Shown one piece after another: positions 6,184-6,414 of a DNA stretch of 6,414 nt. The DNA lies in the NCBI GenBank assembly GCA_003646875.1, contig QMLT01000103.1:1-6414 (forward strand), in the 5' to 3' direction. Under the pieces are notes generated by a model. The model saw only the letters and a program-made list of their open reading frames with translations. It did not search any database and was not told the origin of the DNA. Positions within the stretch are counted from its first letter, which is position 1; the number at the start of each line of letters is the position of its first letter. The position numbers were made by a program, and so were the translations under genes. Source of the DNA: Deltaproteobacteria bacterium (lineage in GTDB: Bacteria > Desulfobacterota > DSM-4660 > Desulfatiglandales > B25-G16).

Positions 6184-6414
6184 ATGGATCCTAAAAAAAT
6201 TCTTAAAGGAAAACGGGTGTTGATTGTGGATGATGAAGAGGATATCCTTGAGCTATTAACCGAGCTTCTGGATATGTGCAAAATCGATAGAGCTTCAACT
6301 TTTGAAGAAGCAAAAGAGCTCCTTGAGACCAATTTTTACGATATCGCTGTTCTGGATATCATGGGGGTCCGGGGATATGACCTCCTGGAAATTGCGAACA
6401 AAAAAGATATTCCA
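6184..6414 (+). CDS. Second response regulator, receiver domain, cut by the right edge
   Basis: Only the first 77 residues are in the window and the frame is still open at the edge. The sequence starts MDPKKILKGKRVLIVDDEED and has Asp16-Asp17 and phospho-acceptor Asp58 in AVLDIMGVRG, at the same positions as in the divergent regulator at 5443-5949. An ungapped alignment of the two gives 34 identities in 77 positions, including LDMC (29-32) and LDIMGV (57-62), so they are paralogues from a duplication. The Thr/Ser and Lys residues of the receiver and any output domain lie beyond the edge; by analogy a short helical tail is expected, but that is inference. It has its own good promoter and ribosome site. 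Confidence 0.93.
   Translation, partial: MDPKKILKGKRVLIVDDEEDILELLTELLDMCKIDRASTFEEAKELLETNFYDIAVLDIMGVRGYDLLEIANKKDIP

Overview
The window reads as ordinary chromosomal DNA of an anaerobic bacterium, most likely a Desulfobacterota member (former Deltaproteobacteria: sulfate reducer or syntroph). That placement is an inference. It rests on the thiolase plus DUF35 pair, the double-length secreted M16 peptidase, the small receiver-only response regulators and the moderate GC content; no rRNA or other marker gene is present. I see no mobile element, CRISPR array or RNA gene.

Layout, from high to low coordinates on the minus strand: a receiver-domain response regulator (5443-5949), a 150-base gap with two dyads, a secreted M16 zinc peptidase of 1012 residues (2254-5292), and a short zinc-ribbon reading frame (2122-2250) directly behind the peptidase stop codons. 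After an AT-rich gap comes a two-gene operon: an SCP2-type thiolase (609-1874) and a DUF35 zinc-ribbon/OB-fold protein (188-604). On the plus strand, a second response regulator starts at 6184 and runs off the right edge. It is divergent from the first regulator and clearly its paralogue (34 of 77 positions identical in an ungapped alignment). Bases 1-187 hold no gene I can support.

The genes fall into three units. (1) Thiolase and DUF35 are translationally coupled and very probably form one acyl-CoA thiolase complex, as in the archaeal thiolase/HMG-CoA synthase/DUF35 assembly and the BbsAB benzoylsuccinyl-CoA thiolase; the substrate here is unknown. (2) The M16 peptidase is predicted to act outside the cytoplasmic membrane on peptides or misfolded proteins. 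(3) The two response regulators share a divergent promoter region and have no visible DNA-binding domain, so they probably signal by protein contact.

I found no clearly new system. The points most worth a second look are the start-less or frameshifted CxxC/CxxC reading frame behind the peptidase gene, the divergent receiver pair with a helical tail, and the strong dyads upstream of the peptidase gene.
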